DNA from: Spirochaetota bacterium
GTDB taxonomy: Bacteria > Spirochaetota > Spirochaetia > Treponematales > Breznakiellaceae
DNA length: 13,881 bases
Direction: 5' to 3'
Assembly (NCBI GenBank): GCA_023406985.1
Contig: JAEXTK010000191.1
Span: forward strand, 1-13,881
The notes under the pieces: model-generated
Databases searched by the model: none
What the model was told of the DNA's origin: nothing
The model's input: only the letters and a program-made list of their open reading frames with translations
Shown: piece by piece, positions 7,475-13,881 of the stretch
Numbering within the stretch: position 1 is the first letter of the stretch
Layout of the letters: each line of letters opens with the position of its first letter
Position numbers and translations under genes: made by a program

Positions 7475-9739
7475 ATGGTTCCAGACGGTTCCGCCGATTC
7501 GGGTCGGCCTCGCGTATCGCCTACGGTCACACAGGCAGCCGGCCCACAGCGAAGATGCGCCATCCTCTTCACTATGGGCCTTCTCGCATTCCTTTCCGTA
7601 TCGAACGTCCTCTTGTCCCTGCCCCTCAGTAATATATTCCGGCCCTTTTATGTCTCCGCCGCGCTCTTCAGCCTTGCGGTTTCGGCGCTCGCCTTGCTCC
7701 GCCATATGAAGGCGGCCGTAAAAGTGATGGAGGTAGGTTTTGCCCTCCTCATCCTAGTTTCCGCCCTCTACTCGACGAACCGGGGATACGGCGCTTCGCT
7801 TGCGTTCCTCCCCGCCTTCAGCCTTCTCTGCCTCTACTTCGACGGCTCGCGCACCCTTGCGGCGACGAACCTCTTTGCCGGGGCGACCTGCCTCGCATGG
7901 TATCTCGCCGTCGGACGCGAGCACTTCAGTCCGGGAGCGACCCTGACCCACTTCACGCTCCTCTTCTACATGGAACTCCTCATCTACCTCGTCGCTTCGG
8001 ATCTTCATTACGCCCTTTTGGATTCTCGCGCCCTCCTCATGGAGCTCAACCACCGTATCAGGAATCTCCTCCAGATCCTTCAATCGTTGGCCCTCCATGC
8101 CGAACACCGGCAAGAGGATCGCGGCGCGCTGGACCTTGCGCGCGCGGAGTCTTCAGGAGGGGGAGCGCTGGCATTCCAGGTGGAAGCGCTTCAGGGGATA
8201 GGTGAGTCCCTGTCCTTACACTCCGATTTTCATCACGTCTCCATGGCGGCCCCTTTCGTCGCGCTCGTCAGGATCGCCCGAAGCATGCGGGGTATCCATT
8301 TGGAAGCCGACAGCCGTGCCCTCCTTCCCTTCGACAAGGCCGTAAAGCTCATCCTGTTCCTCTCAGAAATCCTCGAGGCGGAGGGGAACCGCGCTCCCGG
8401 AAGGAGGCTGGCCCTGACGCTCAGCGCTGATGAGAAGCGCGCCATTCTCTTTATCGACGGGCGGGACGACTACGGCCTCACGCCTGAGGCCTGGAGCCGA
8501 TCGGATGACCCGGTCGGCATACTCCTCCGCCAACTCGATGCCAGGTTGACGGTCGGGGTCGGAAATTCAAGTCTCCGCATCGATTTCGACGCGACCGAGG
8601 GGCCCTCCGTCCTGGATGATTCCCCCGGCGATCTACCGCGTTTTGCGGACCGGTTCCGTATGGGCGAATGGAAGCCGTTCCTCGGCAAGTTGAATCGAAG
8701 AAAATCGCGGGTCCAGGTCAAGAAAGCCTGGACCCTCCTCCTCTACCTCACGATAGAGCTAGTTCTGTTCAGCATGCTGTTCCTGTATTCCTTCATCGTT
8801 TCCCATACGGTGAGGATCTCATCCGCGGTGATGATCGGCATCAGCGCGATCGCCATTTTCCTCTTGCGACGCGGCTCGCTGCGGCTCGCTCCGGTTTTCT
8901 TCGTCGGAGCCGGCGGGCTCGCCGTACTATACGCAGTATTCCGGGGCCCCGATTCGGGCATGGGCCTACAACTCGTCTCCGTCCAGATGTTCTTTCTGAT
9001 GGCTCTGCACTTTTTAGGAAAACGCGAAGGGCTGCTCATGGCGGCTTGGGGGGGCATAGTGTACGGGGCGTGGTTCTTTTGGCATCCGGAAAAAACCATT
9101 CCCCTCACCGTCTTTCAAACATTCTGCGTCTCGTTGGTCTTTTTCTATATTATCGCTTTCATCATCGTCCAGGACATCCGAAAGGACGTCGAAGGCACCA
9201 AGGCGGTCGCCCTCCATTTCATGGGAAGCCTCGGTCTCAGCATCGGCCTCCTCTCGGCCGCCGAGGGCGAGGCCGCAAGCTCATACCGCGATCGCCTCAA
9301 GAGGCAGATATCCATTATCGCGTCAGCCCATACGATCGTGACCGGAACCGGCGACTTGCGCGAGATGGAAGTGGCGCCGGCCTTCCGCGCGTACGCAGCC
9401 TCGCTCTCCTCCGGCCACGGCAAGCCGGAACTCAGGATGGACGTCACCGCGAAGGAGAGGCTTCCTTCCGAGACCGTATACTATCTCCTCCTCGCGCTCG
9501 GAGAGTTGTGGGGCCGGTGCTTCGATGACGCCGCGCACGGCGCGGGAGGTTTGTACGTCTCGCTCGCCCGGAGCGGGCGGAACCTGATCTTCTCCGCCCG
9601 CCTCGTCGATCCAACGGCGCGGTGCGAGACGCCCGATTGTTGGCGGAGCCCCTTCCTGGACAGTCTCGTGACCCGACTCGGAGCGGAGCGGCTCGCCGAA
9701 GGCCAAAACGAATATCGCCTGGACCTAGGCCCGCTGTAG
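7475..9739 (+). CDS. Tandem-duplicated membrane pseudo-histidine kinase
   Basis: 754 residues built as two copies of one unit. Copy 1: six helices (about 28-50, 54-77, 84-100, 106-121, 128-146, 160-178), then a kinase-type histidine box MELNHRIRNLLQ with H193, an X region, and a HATPase-like end (about 286-375). Copy 2: six helices (about 417-441, 447-464, 470-489, 499-514, 519-535, 542-566), an eroded box VALHFMGSLG with H581, and a HATPase-like end (about 664-751). Aligned by eye with the intact kinase at 422-1933, the essential N-box asparagine is A302 in copy 1 and R681 in copy 2, and neither copy has the DxGxG loop. ATP binding is therefore unlikely. GGGAGGGGAG precedes the ATG; a second ATG (7574) would remove a hydrophilic 33-residue leader. 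I infer a signalling scaffold or phosphotransfer protein. The 15-bp overlap with cheW at its 3' end is convergent. Confidence 0.8.
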   Translation: MVPDGSADSGRPRVSPTVTQAAGPQRRCAILFTMGLLAFLSVSNVLLSLPLSNIFRPFYVSAALFSLAVSALALLRHMKAAVKVMEVGFALLILVSALYSTNRGYGASLAFLPAFSLLCLYFDGSRTLAATNLFAGATCLAWYLAVGREHFSPGATLTHFTLLFYMELLIYLVASDLHYALLDSRALLMELNHRIRNLLQILQSLALHAEHRQEDRGALDLARAESSGGGALAFQVEALQGIGESLSLHSDFHHVSMAAPFVALVRIARSMRGIHLEADSRALLPFDKAVKLILFLSEILEAEGNRAPGRRLALTLSADEKRAILFIDGRDDYGLTPEAWSRSDDPVGILLRQLDARLTVGVGNSSLRIDFDATEGPSVLDDSPGDLPRFADRFRMGEWKPFLGKLNRRKSRVQVKKAWTLLLYLTIELVLFSMLFLYSFIVSHTVRISSAVMIGISAIAIFLLRRGSLRLAPVFFVGAGGLAVLYAVFRGPDSGMGLQLVSVQMFFLMALHFLGKREGLLMAAWGGIVYGAWFFWHPEKTIPLTVFQTFCVSLVFFYIIAFIIVQDIRKDVEGTKAVALHFMGSLGLSIGLLSAAEGEAASSYRDRLKRQISIIASAHTIVTGTGDLREMEVAPAFRAYAASLSSGHGKPELRMDVTAKERLPSETVYYLLLALGELWGRCFDDAAHGAGGLYVSLARSGRNLIFSARLVDPTARCETPDCWRSPFLDSLVTRLGAERLAEGQNEYRLDLGPL

Positions 9740-10189
9740 CGAGGCGATCTCCTCCAGCGAGAAGAGTCCTTCGGGGCGAAGGACGACGACCATACCGGTC
9801 TCCTGCCGTACGACTCCGAGTACGTATGCCTCCCAGAGCGTTCGGCCTTCGCCCTTCGCCGACTGTACGGTCCCCTCGTCGATCGTTAGGACCTCCGACA
9901 CTCCGTCAACGATGGCCCCGACGATATGCTTCCTCTCTTGTCCCGAATCGACTCCCGATACACCAAAAACGATAACACTTGCGCCCTCCGTCGCATCGGT
10001 TGCTTCAAGGCCGAATTTCTGCCTGAGGTCGATGAGGGGAATCACTTGGCCGCGGAGATCCATCACGCCGCGTACGTAGGCGAGCGGCGACGGGATCGCC
10101 GTGGCCCCGGAGTAGGGAACGACCGTTTCGATTATCTGTACGTCCACCGCGTAATTTACCTCTTTGAGGTGAAAGGTTAGGTACTGCAT
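9725..10189 (-). CDS. cheW: Chemotaxis adaptor CheW
   Basis: 154 residues, standard CheW length. CheW bridges chemoreceptors and the CheA kinase in cytoplasmic signalling arrays. The opening QYLTFHLKEVNYAVDVQIIE and the central RGVMDLRGQVIPLIDLRQKF (40-59) are classic CheW; further strands appear in KHIVGAIVDGVSEVLTI (about 87-103) and YVLGVVRQETGMVVVL (about 122-137). ATG at 10189 shares its A with the receptor gene's TGA (TGATG), and AGGAG sits five bases upstream, so adaptor and receptor are translationally coupled. No CheA, CheY, CheR or CheB is nearby, so the pair presumably feeds the main chemotaxis system or forms an auxiliary array. Its 3' end overlaps the convergent kinase-like gene by 15 bp. 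Confidence 0.95.
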   Translation of the reverse strand: MQYLTFHLKEVNYAVDVQIIETVVPYSGATAIPSPLAYVRGVMDLRGQVIPLIDLRQKFGLEATDATEGASVIVFGVSGVDSGQERKHIVGAIVDGVSEVLTIDEGTVQSAKGEGRTLWEAYVLGVVRQETGMVVVLRPEGLFSLEEIASLQRA

Positions 10190-11817
10190 CAGAACTCCTC
10201 GAACGCGGCGTCGTTCGCGGCGGGCAGAGTTATGGCCGTCATCGGCTGTGTGCGGATCGTCCTACGTACTGCGTCGCGGGGCGTCTTTTCGCCTTCCGGC
10301 TTCACTTCCGGAGCCGCTTCGTCTCCCCGTCCGTGAATCCGGAAGAAGGCAACGAGGTCGCGCAATTGGACCGCTTGGGACGAGAGCTCCTCGGACGAGG
10401 AAGCCAGTTCCTCGGATGCGGCGGCGTTCTGTTGGATAACCGCATCGAGCTGGGTCATGGCGGAAGTCACTTGGTCAATGCCGGCGGATTGTTCTCTGCT
10501 GGCCGACGCTATCTCCTGCATAAGATCCGAGGTCTTTTTGATGCCGGGCACCATCTCAGTCAACAGCGATCCTGCCTTCTCCGCGACCGCCACGGAATTC
10601 GTCGACAGTATGGAGATCTCCCCCGAGGCCTTCTGCGACCGCTCCGCGAGTTTCCTCACTTCGCTTGCCACGACGGCAAAGCCCTTGCCCGCCTCGCCAG
10701 CGCGGGCGGCCTCGATCGCGGCGTTCAAGGCCAAGAGGTTCGTCTGCCGCGCTATTTCCTCGATGATGTTGATGCTTGAGGCGATCTCCTTCATCGCGGA
10801 GACGCTCTGGACGACCGCTTCTCCGCCTTCGGTCGCGTCCGTGGCCGCTTTCCTGGAAAGCTGCTCCGTGCCGATGGCGTTGTCGGCGTTCTGCTTGGTC
10901 GTGGCGGAGATTTCCTCTATGGACGCGGAGACCTCCTCGGCGCTCGCCGCCTGCTCGGCACTACCCGATGAAAGGGACTGGGCGGTGGAGCTGATCTGTT
11001 CGCTGCCCTGCATCAAGTTGTTGGCCGACTCACGGATGGACGCGATCACATCGGACAGCTGCGCGACCATCTTCCGGATAGCCGCGTACGCTCCGACAGG
11101 ATGTTCGGTGCCGGAGAAATCGATATCGAGCTCGCCCTTCGCCATGCGTTCCGCGATGTTCTGTATCTCGCGGGGTTCCGTGCCGAGCTGGCGCATGACG
11201 TTCCGGGGGAGCAGGATGCTGATCGTTGTGGCTCCAAGGAGGGAAATGACGATGAAAACGATCATGAGTAGACTGGCGCGGTCGGCCGCCTTGGTGTTGG
11301 CGGCGGAGATTTCCTCCGCAGCTTTCACGTTGTTCTGCATGATTTCGTCCATGCCGGCATCGTATTCGTCGAAGGCTTTCTCGAAGGCGCCTTTGCGGAA
11401 GTCCAAGGCGGCCTGAAGATCCCCCTGACCGAAAAGCTCGAGAATCTTGAGGAGTTGGGCCCGGCCGCCTTCCCGCTTTACGAGGAGGGCTTCAAAACTC
11501 GATTTATCATTCTCGTCGATATAGGTCGACTTGTAGTTCTCTATCACGGCCGCGGCGCTCTCGGCATGGTCCTTGATGATTCGGGCCAGCTCCTTGTCGT
11601 CGATCAGATCCAGAAGACGCCGGTCAACCGCGGAGACGAGCTCTTGCGCATCGGTATTGAGGGAATTGAGGTACACCAGGGGAACCGTGACCTTTTCGTA
11701 CATGAACGTATCGCGCTCGTCAATTTTCTTCATGTTGACGATACCCAAGACGCCGATGATACAGGCGACAGCCACCACCGACATGAACGCCAAAAATATC
11801 GTTGTTCCTAGTTTCAT
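10189..11817 (-). CDS. Methyl-accepting chemotaxis protein with four-helix-bundle sensor
   Basis: 542 residues. Helix 1 about 7-28, a periplasmic helical sensor of the 4HB_MCP type (about 30-180), helix 2 about 182-204, a HAMP domain (about 205-260, including EPREIQNIAERMAKGELDID) and a signalling hairpin (about 265-492). The tip is canonical: QTNLLALNAAIEAARAGEAG (358-377) and GFAVVASEVRKLAERS, where CheA and CheW bind. Past residue 492 a flexible Glu/Pro/Arg linker ends in AFEEF, resembling the NWETF-type pentapeptide that tethers CheR and CheB. A TTG at 11829 is in frame, but the ATG at 11817 is chosen because GGAGG lies five bases before it. The stop overlaps cheW. Ligand unknown. The upstream luxR gene on the same strand may control it. 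Confidence 0.95.
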   Translation of the reverse strand: MKLGTTIFLAFMSVVAVACIIGVLGIVNMKKIDERDTFMYEKVTVPLVYLNSLNTDAQELVSAVDRRLLDLIDDKELARIIKDHAESAAAVIENYKSTYIDENDKSSFEALLVKREGGRAQLLKILELFGQGDLQAALDFRKGAFEKAFDEYDAGMDEIMQNNVKAAEEISAANTKAADRASLLMIVFIVISLLGATTISILLPRNVMRQLGTEPREIQNIAERMAKGELDIDFSGTEHPVGAYAAIRKMVAQLSDVIASIRESANNLMQGSEQISSTAQSLSSGSAEQAASAEEVSASIEEISATTKQNADNAIGTEQLSRKAATDATEGGEAVVQSVSAMKEIASSINIIEEIARQTNLLALNAAIEAARAGEAGKGFAVVASEVRKLAERSQKASGEISILSTNSVAVAEKAGSLLTEMVPGIKKTSDLMQEIASASREQSAGIDQVTSAMTQLDAVIQQNAAASEELASSSEELSSQAVQLRDLVAFFRIHGRGDEAAPEVKPEGEKTPRDAVRRTIRTQPMTAITLPAANDAAFEEF

Positions 11818-11915
11818 ATTCGCCTCCAAAGGAATAATAGAGATAATTTACATTTTTTAAGGTATTATTTGAACGCTACCTACGTCCATACGAAGATTTA
11901 CGTAATTTTTGGGGC

Positions 11916-11933
11916 ATCGCCGGGCTGGGCGAC
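11916..11933 (-). promoter_or_regulatory. 5'-end hairpin in the MCP leader
   Basis: On the minus strand GUCGCC, loop CAGCCC, GGCGAU pair into a six-bp stem whose outer pair is G-U. It begins seven bases after the -10 box, so it should stand at the very 5' end of the mRNA. No U-run follows, so it is not a terminator; a stabilising or regulatory role is possible. The remaining leader to the ATG, about 100 bases, is AT-rich. Confidence 0.45.
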
Positions 11934-11940
11934 ATACCTT

Positions 11941-11969
11941 AGTATAATAGACATATATAATTATGGAAA
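11941..11969 (-). promoter_or_regulatory. Candidate sigma-70-like promoter of the MCP-cheW operon
   Basis: Read on the minus strand: TTTCCA (11969-11964), a 17-base spacer and TATACT (11946-11941). The match to TTGACA is four of six and to TATAAT five of six. The predicted start near 11934 gives a leader of about 115 bases. An eight-base inverted repeat, TAAGGTAT at 11941-11934 and ATACCTTA at 11865-11858 (minus-strand reading), flanks the leader. I see no sigma-28 type box, which chemotaxis genes often use. Confidence 0.5.
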
Positions 11970-12002
11970 TCACGTCACACCGAGGCAGTCCGCGTAACGG
12001 TT

Positions 12003-13088
12003 TCAGGCCATCTCGCGGAAGAGCTGGATGATAGAAATTCGGTTATTGATCGCGAGTTTCCTATAGACGTTTTGGAGGTGCGTCCGCACGGTATTGTCGC
12101 TGAGGAAGAGCCTGGTAGCTATCATCGTATTATCTTCCCCGGCGACGACCCGCGCGACGATCTGGAGTTCCCTCTTGGAAAGCGAATACGACTCGGCCAA
12201 TTTCCTGAATCGCTCCCCGTCGTCCATCCGCTCCTCAAGATAAATCGCATACCGGAACGCGATGGTCCGCAAGGGGGTGATGTAGCTCGTCGGAAAGACC
12301 TTCACGTCGATCTTGCTGCCAGCGAAATCCGGGAAGGTCTCCGCCCTTTCCCCGACGATGCCTCCCCGTTGCCAGAGCGAAGCCAGAAACTTCGCGACCG
12401 CCAAGGACGCGTCGCCGGAATAGATCCGCTCGCATAAGCGTTCCGCGGCCTTATTGATGCGGATTAATTGGTTATGCTGGTCCACGACTATGATACCCGT
12501 AGCGAGCCCCGAAAAGATCGACTCGTCAATAGCCATTTCGGAGTGCGACGCAACGAAGTCGAGATGGCTCCTCAGCAAAGCGCCGACGGGCTCGTTCACC
12601 AAGGCGAAGATTTTCTTTTCCAGTTCCGTGAACGGACCTTCCTGCGCGGGCTTGAAGATCGCCAGTCCGCCGACGATGCGCCCGGTTCCCGCGAGCGGGA
12701 GCACCACGCTGTCGTGCGCATTCGCCGGCCTCACGATATCCCGGTAATATACGGAGCGGACGTATCGGTCCGCGCTCATGACATCGTGCGCGGTGATGAA
12801 TTTCCGGGTGAGCAATTTCCGTTCTTCGGCTATCGCCCGCAAGAAAATCCCTTCGTCCCGATAACAATCCCTATACCGTTCTATCGCCGTTCGGGGGATG
12901 TCGGAGAAGACGGGGTAGCTGATCTCGAAGGTTTCCGTATCGAGCAGGATGAAAGCGGTATTGCCGAAGCCGAAGGCGGCCTTGAAACCGGCGATCAAGC
13001 TTTTGCCGAAAGCGTGCCCGCTGACGACCCGCGCGAGCGCGCCGACGAGGCGCAGACTCCGATTCGCGTAATCGGATTGGATGGACAT
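12003..13088 (-). CDS. LuxR-family transcriptional regulator with GAF-like and PAS-like regions
   Basis: 361 residues. The C-terminal DNA-binding domain (about 302-356) is a clear LuxR/GerE helix-turn-helix: LSKRELQIVARVVAGEDNTM, SDNTVRTHLQNVYRKL and NNRISII. The N-terminal part (about 10-175) has the spacing of a GAF-like sensor, including DSVVLPLAGTGRIVGGLAIF (126-145). A short PAS-like segment follows (about 190-285, GIIVVDQHNQLIRINKAAERL split across 198-218). There is no receiver domain, so it probably responds to a small molecule or redox cue rather than phosphorylation. ATG at 13088 has GGAG only one base upstream, a poor spacing, but no other start keeps the domain and the frame closes upstream. 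It lies 185 bases before the MCP gene on the same strand, and that operon is its most likely nearby target (inference). Confidence 0.9.
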   Translation of the reverse strand: MSIQSDYANRSLRLVGALARVVSGHAFGKSLIAGFKAAFGFGNTAFILLDTETFEISYPVFSDIPRTAIERYRDCYRDEGIFLRAIAEERKLLTRKFITAHDVMSADRYVRSVYYRDIVRPANAHDSVVLPLAGTGRIVGGLAIFKPAQEGPFTELEKKIFALVNEPVGALLRSHLDFVASHSEMAIDESIFSGLATGIIVVDQHNQLIRINKAAERLCERIYSGDASLAVAKFLASLWQRGGIVGERAETFPDFAGSKIDVKVFPTSYITPLRTIAFRYAIYLEERMDDGERFRKLAESYSLSKRELQIVARVVAGEDNTMIATRLFLSDNTVRTHLQNVYRKLAINNRISIIQLFREMA

Positions 13089-13104
13089 ACTCCGATACCG
13101 TCCC

Positions 13105-13136
13105 CGGCGGCCTCAAGACCGCCGCTATCAAGTATA
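13105..13136 (-). promoter_or_regulatory. luxR -10 box and 5'-end hairpin
   Basis: On the minus strand TATACT (13136-13131) is a good -10, with no good -35 at the usual distance. Six bases later a strong hairpin begins (13124-13105): CGGCGGUC, loop UUGA, GGCCGCCG, eight pairs including one G-U. It ends 16 bases before the ATG and lacks a U-run, so it is not a terminator. It is close enough to the weak ribosome-binding site to affect translation, and the region could be a self-regulation site. Confidence 0.5.
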
Positions 13137-13168
13137 GGCGGATCAGGGCCGTTTTGCGCCGCGCCGGC

Positions 13169-13846
13169 CTACGGCACCAATTCCCCTAGGTTCCGGATGA
13201 CGCGATCCGCGTGCCGGGCCAGCGCCGGTATCTCGGCGGGCCAGAGGTCCGCGATCAGCTCGGTGGTCAGGACGGCGTCCAGGCCGGCAGCCTTGGCGCC
13301 CGCGAGTTCGTCGTGGCCGCCGTCGCCGATGAAGACGCTCCGGTCCCGCGCGGCGCCGGATCGCTCCAGGGCGAGCTCGTAGATCCGGGAGTCCGGCTTC
13401 ATGCAGCCGACTTCCCACGAGAAGATCGCCGCGCGGAAGTAGCGGCTCAGGGGGCTCTCCTGCCAATAGAGGGAATCCAGGGCGTCGGCGTTGCTCACGA
13501 GGACGAGGGTCTTGCCGTCCGCGCGGAGCGCGGCGAGCGTCGCGAGGACGGAGGGGCGGATGACGGAAAAGGTCCTCCGATAGCGGCGCTTCCGCGCCTC
13601 CAGGACCCGCGCCACTCTCTCCGCGTCCGCGGAGACGCCCGTATGGGCCACCATGGCGGCCACGATCTCTTCGGGATCGCGGCGGGCCCCCGTGGCCCGC
13701 GCCGCGTAATCCTCCATCGCGGCCCGCGTCCACGCGGCCCGCTCGATGCCGAGGATGGAGAACTCGTTGTCCGCCGGCTCCGGGTTGGGTTCCAAGAGCA
13801 CGAGCGTGTGGAATAGGTCGAAGAAGTAGCAGTCGTAATCGCGCAT
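13169..13846 (-). CDS. HAD-family hydrolase
   Basis: 225 residues, a haloacid-dehalogenase-like protein with an alpha-helical cap (about 16-95, subfamily I). Motif I is FFDLFHTLV with nucleophile D10; motif II LVSNAD (S118); motif III K150 in MKPDSRIYELALE; motif IV FIGDGGHDELAGAKAAGL with D175 and D179. The position two residues after D10, an acid/base aspartate in most HAD phosphatases, is F12. That resembles dehalogenase-type or other non-standard members, so plain phosphatase activity should not be assumed. Substrate unknown. GAGGA stands five bases before the ATG at 13846. An 80-base gap separates it from luxR with no obvious terminator, but luxR has its own -10 box there. Confidence 0.9.
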   Translation of the reverse strand: MRDYDCYFFDLFHTLVLLEPNPEPADNEFSILGIERAAWTRAAMEDYAARATGARRDPEEIVAAMVAHTGVSADAERVARVLEARKRRYRRTFSVIRPSVLATLAALRADGKTLVLVSNADALDSLYWQESPLSRYFRAAIFSWEVGCMKPDSRIYELALERSGAARDRSVFIGDGGHDELAGAKAAGLDAVLTTELIADLWPAEIPALARHADRVIRNLGELVP

Positions 13847-13881
13847 GCCGTCCTCGGCCCCCCGCGGCGCCCCCGCGGCGG
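13847..13881 (-). other. GC-only leader upstream of the HAD gene
   Basis: The last 35 bases contain the HAD ribosome-binding site and, further upstream on the minus strand, two copies of CCGCGGGGG in direct repeat separated by two bases. It runs off the window, so neither a promoter nor an upstream gene end can be judged. Confidence 0.4.

Noticed and set aside
11818..11940. Cyclic-di-GMP or other riboswitch in the MCP leader
   Set aside because: Only one short hairpin is visible; the conserved GEMM-type core segments are not present.
13105..13124. Intrinsic terminator between the HAD gene and luxR
   Set aside because: The hairpin is strong but is followed by a G-rich segment, not a U-run, and it lies downstream of a good -10 box.
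1..13881. CRISPR array, insertion sequence or phage remnant
   Set aside because: No regularly spaced direct repeats, no transposase or integrase motif, and no terminal inverted repeats were seen.

Overview
The window is a GC-rich bacterial chromosome segment with nine well-supported protein genes, three of them in one divergent or convergent arrangement and the rest on the minus strand. I found no tRNA, rRNA, CRISPR array, transposase or phage gene. The gene mix (HWE/HisKA_2-type histidine kinases, a GAF/PAS LuxR regulator, an MCP-CheW pair, a TRAP-type binding protein, a UPF0365/FloA-NfeD pair and a small protein ending in an AEILGPPK-like motif) fits a free-living or gut-associated spirochaete. 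That assignment is inference from gene content and is only moderately secure.

Layout. Positions 1-421 hold no credible gene, only a GC-rich stretch with hairpins and a start-less reading frame. From 6069 down to 422, all on the minus strand, runs a tightly packed block: nfeD, floA, a small one-helix membrane protein, a TRAP-family (DctP) solute-binding protein and a membrane histidine kinase. Within it nfeD/floA and binding protein/kinase are joined by ATGA overlaps. Opposite nfeD, with only 29 bp between the starts, rmuC runs rightward (6099-7394) and may be leaderless. Next, also rightward, is a 754-residue protein (7475-9739) that I read as an internal tandem duplication: two copies of a six-helix membrane domain followed by a histidine-kinase-like core, both with destroyed ATP-binding boxes. 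It converges on, and overlaps by 15 bp, a minus-strand MCP-cheW pair (11817-9725). Upstream of that pair on the same strand are a LuxR-type regulator (13088-12003) and a HAD-family hydrolase (13846-13169).

How the parts may work together. FloA and NfeD organise and maintain membrane microdomains. The binding protein plus kinase looks like a periplasmic ligand-sensing pair, since no TRAP permease genes are present. The LuxR regulator, MCP and CheW form a second sensory set; luxR and the MCP gene share the same promoter layout, with a -10 TATACT followed at once by a GC-rich hairpin at the predicted mRNA 5' end. The stretch from about 7.4 to 13.1 kb looks visibly less GC-rich and more mixed in codon use than the flanking floA/nfeD/rmuC and HAD genes, so it may be an accessory sensory module.

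The strongest candidate for something undescribed is the tandem double pseudo-histidine-kinase at 7475-9739. The translationally coupled DctP-kinase pair is second.
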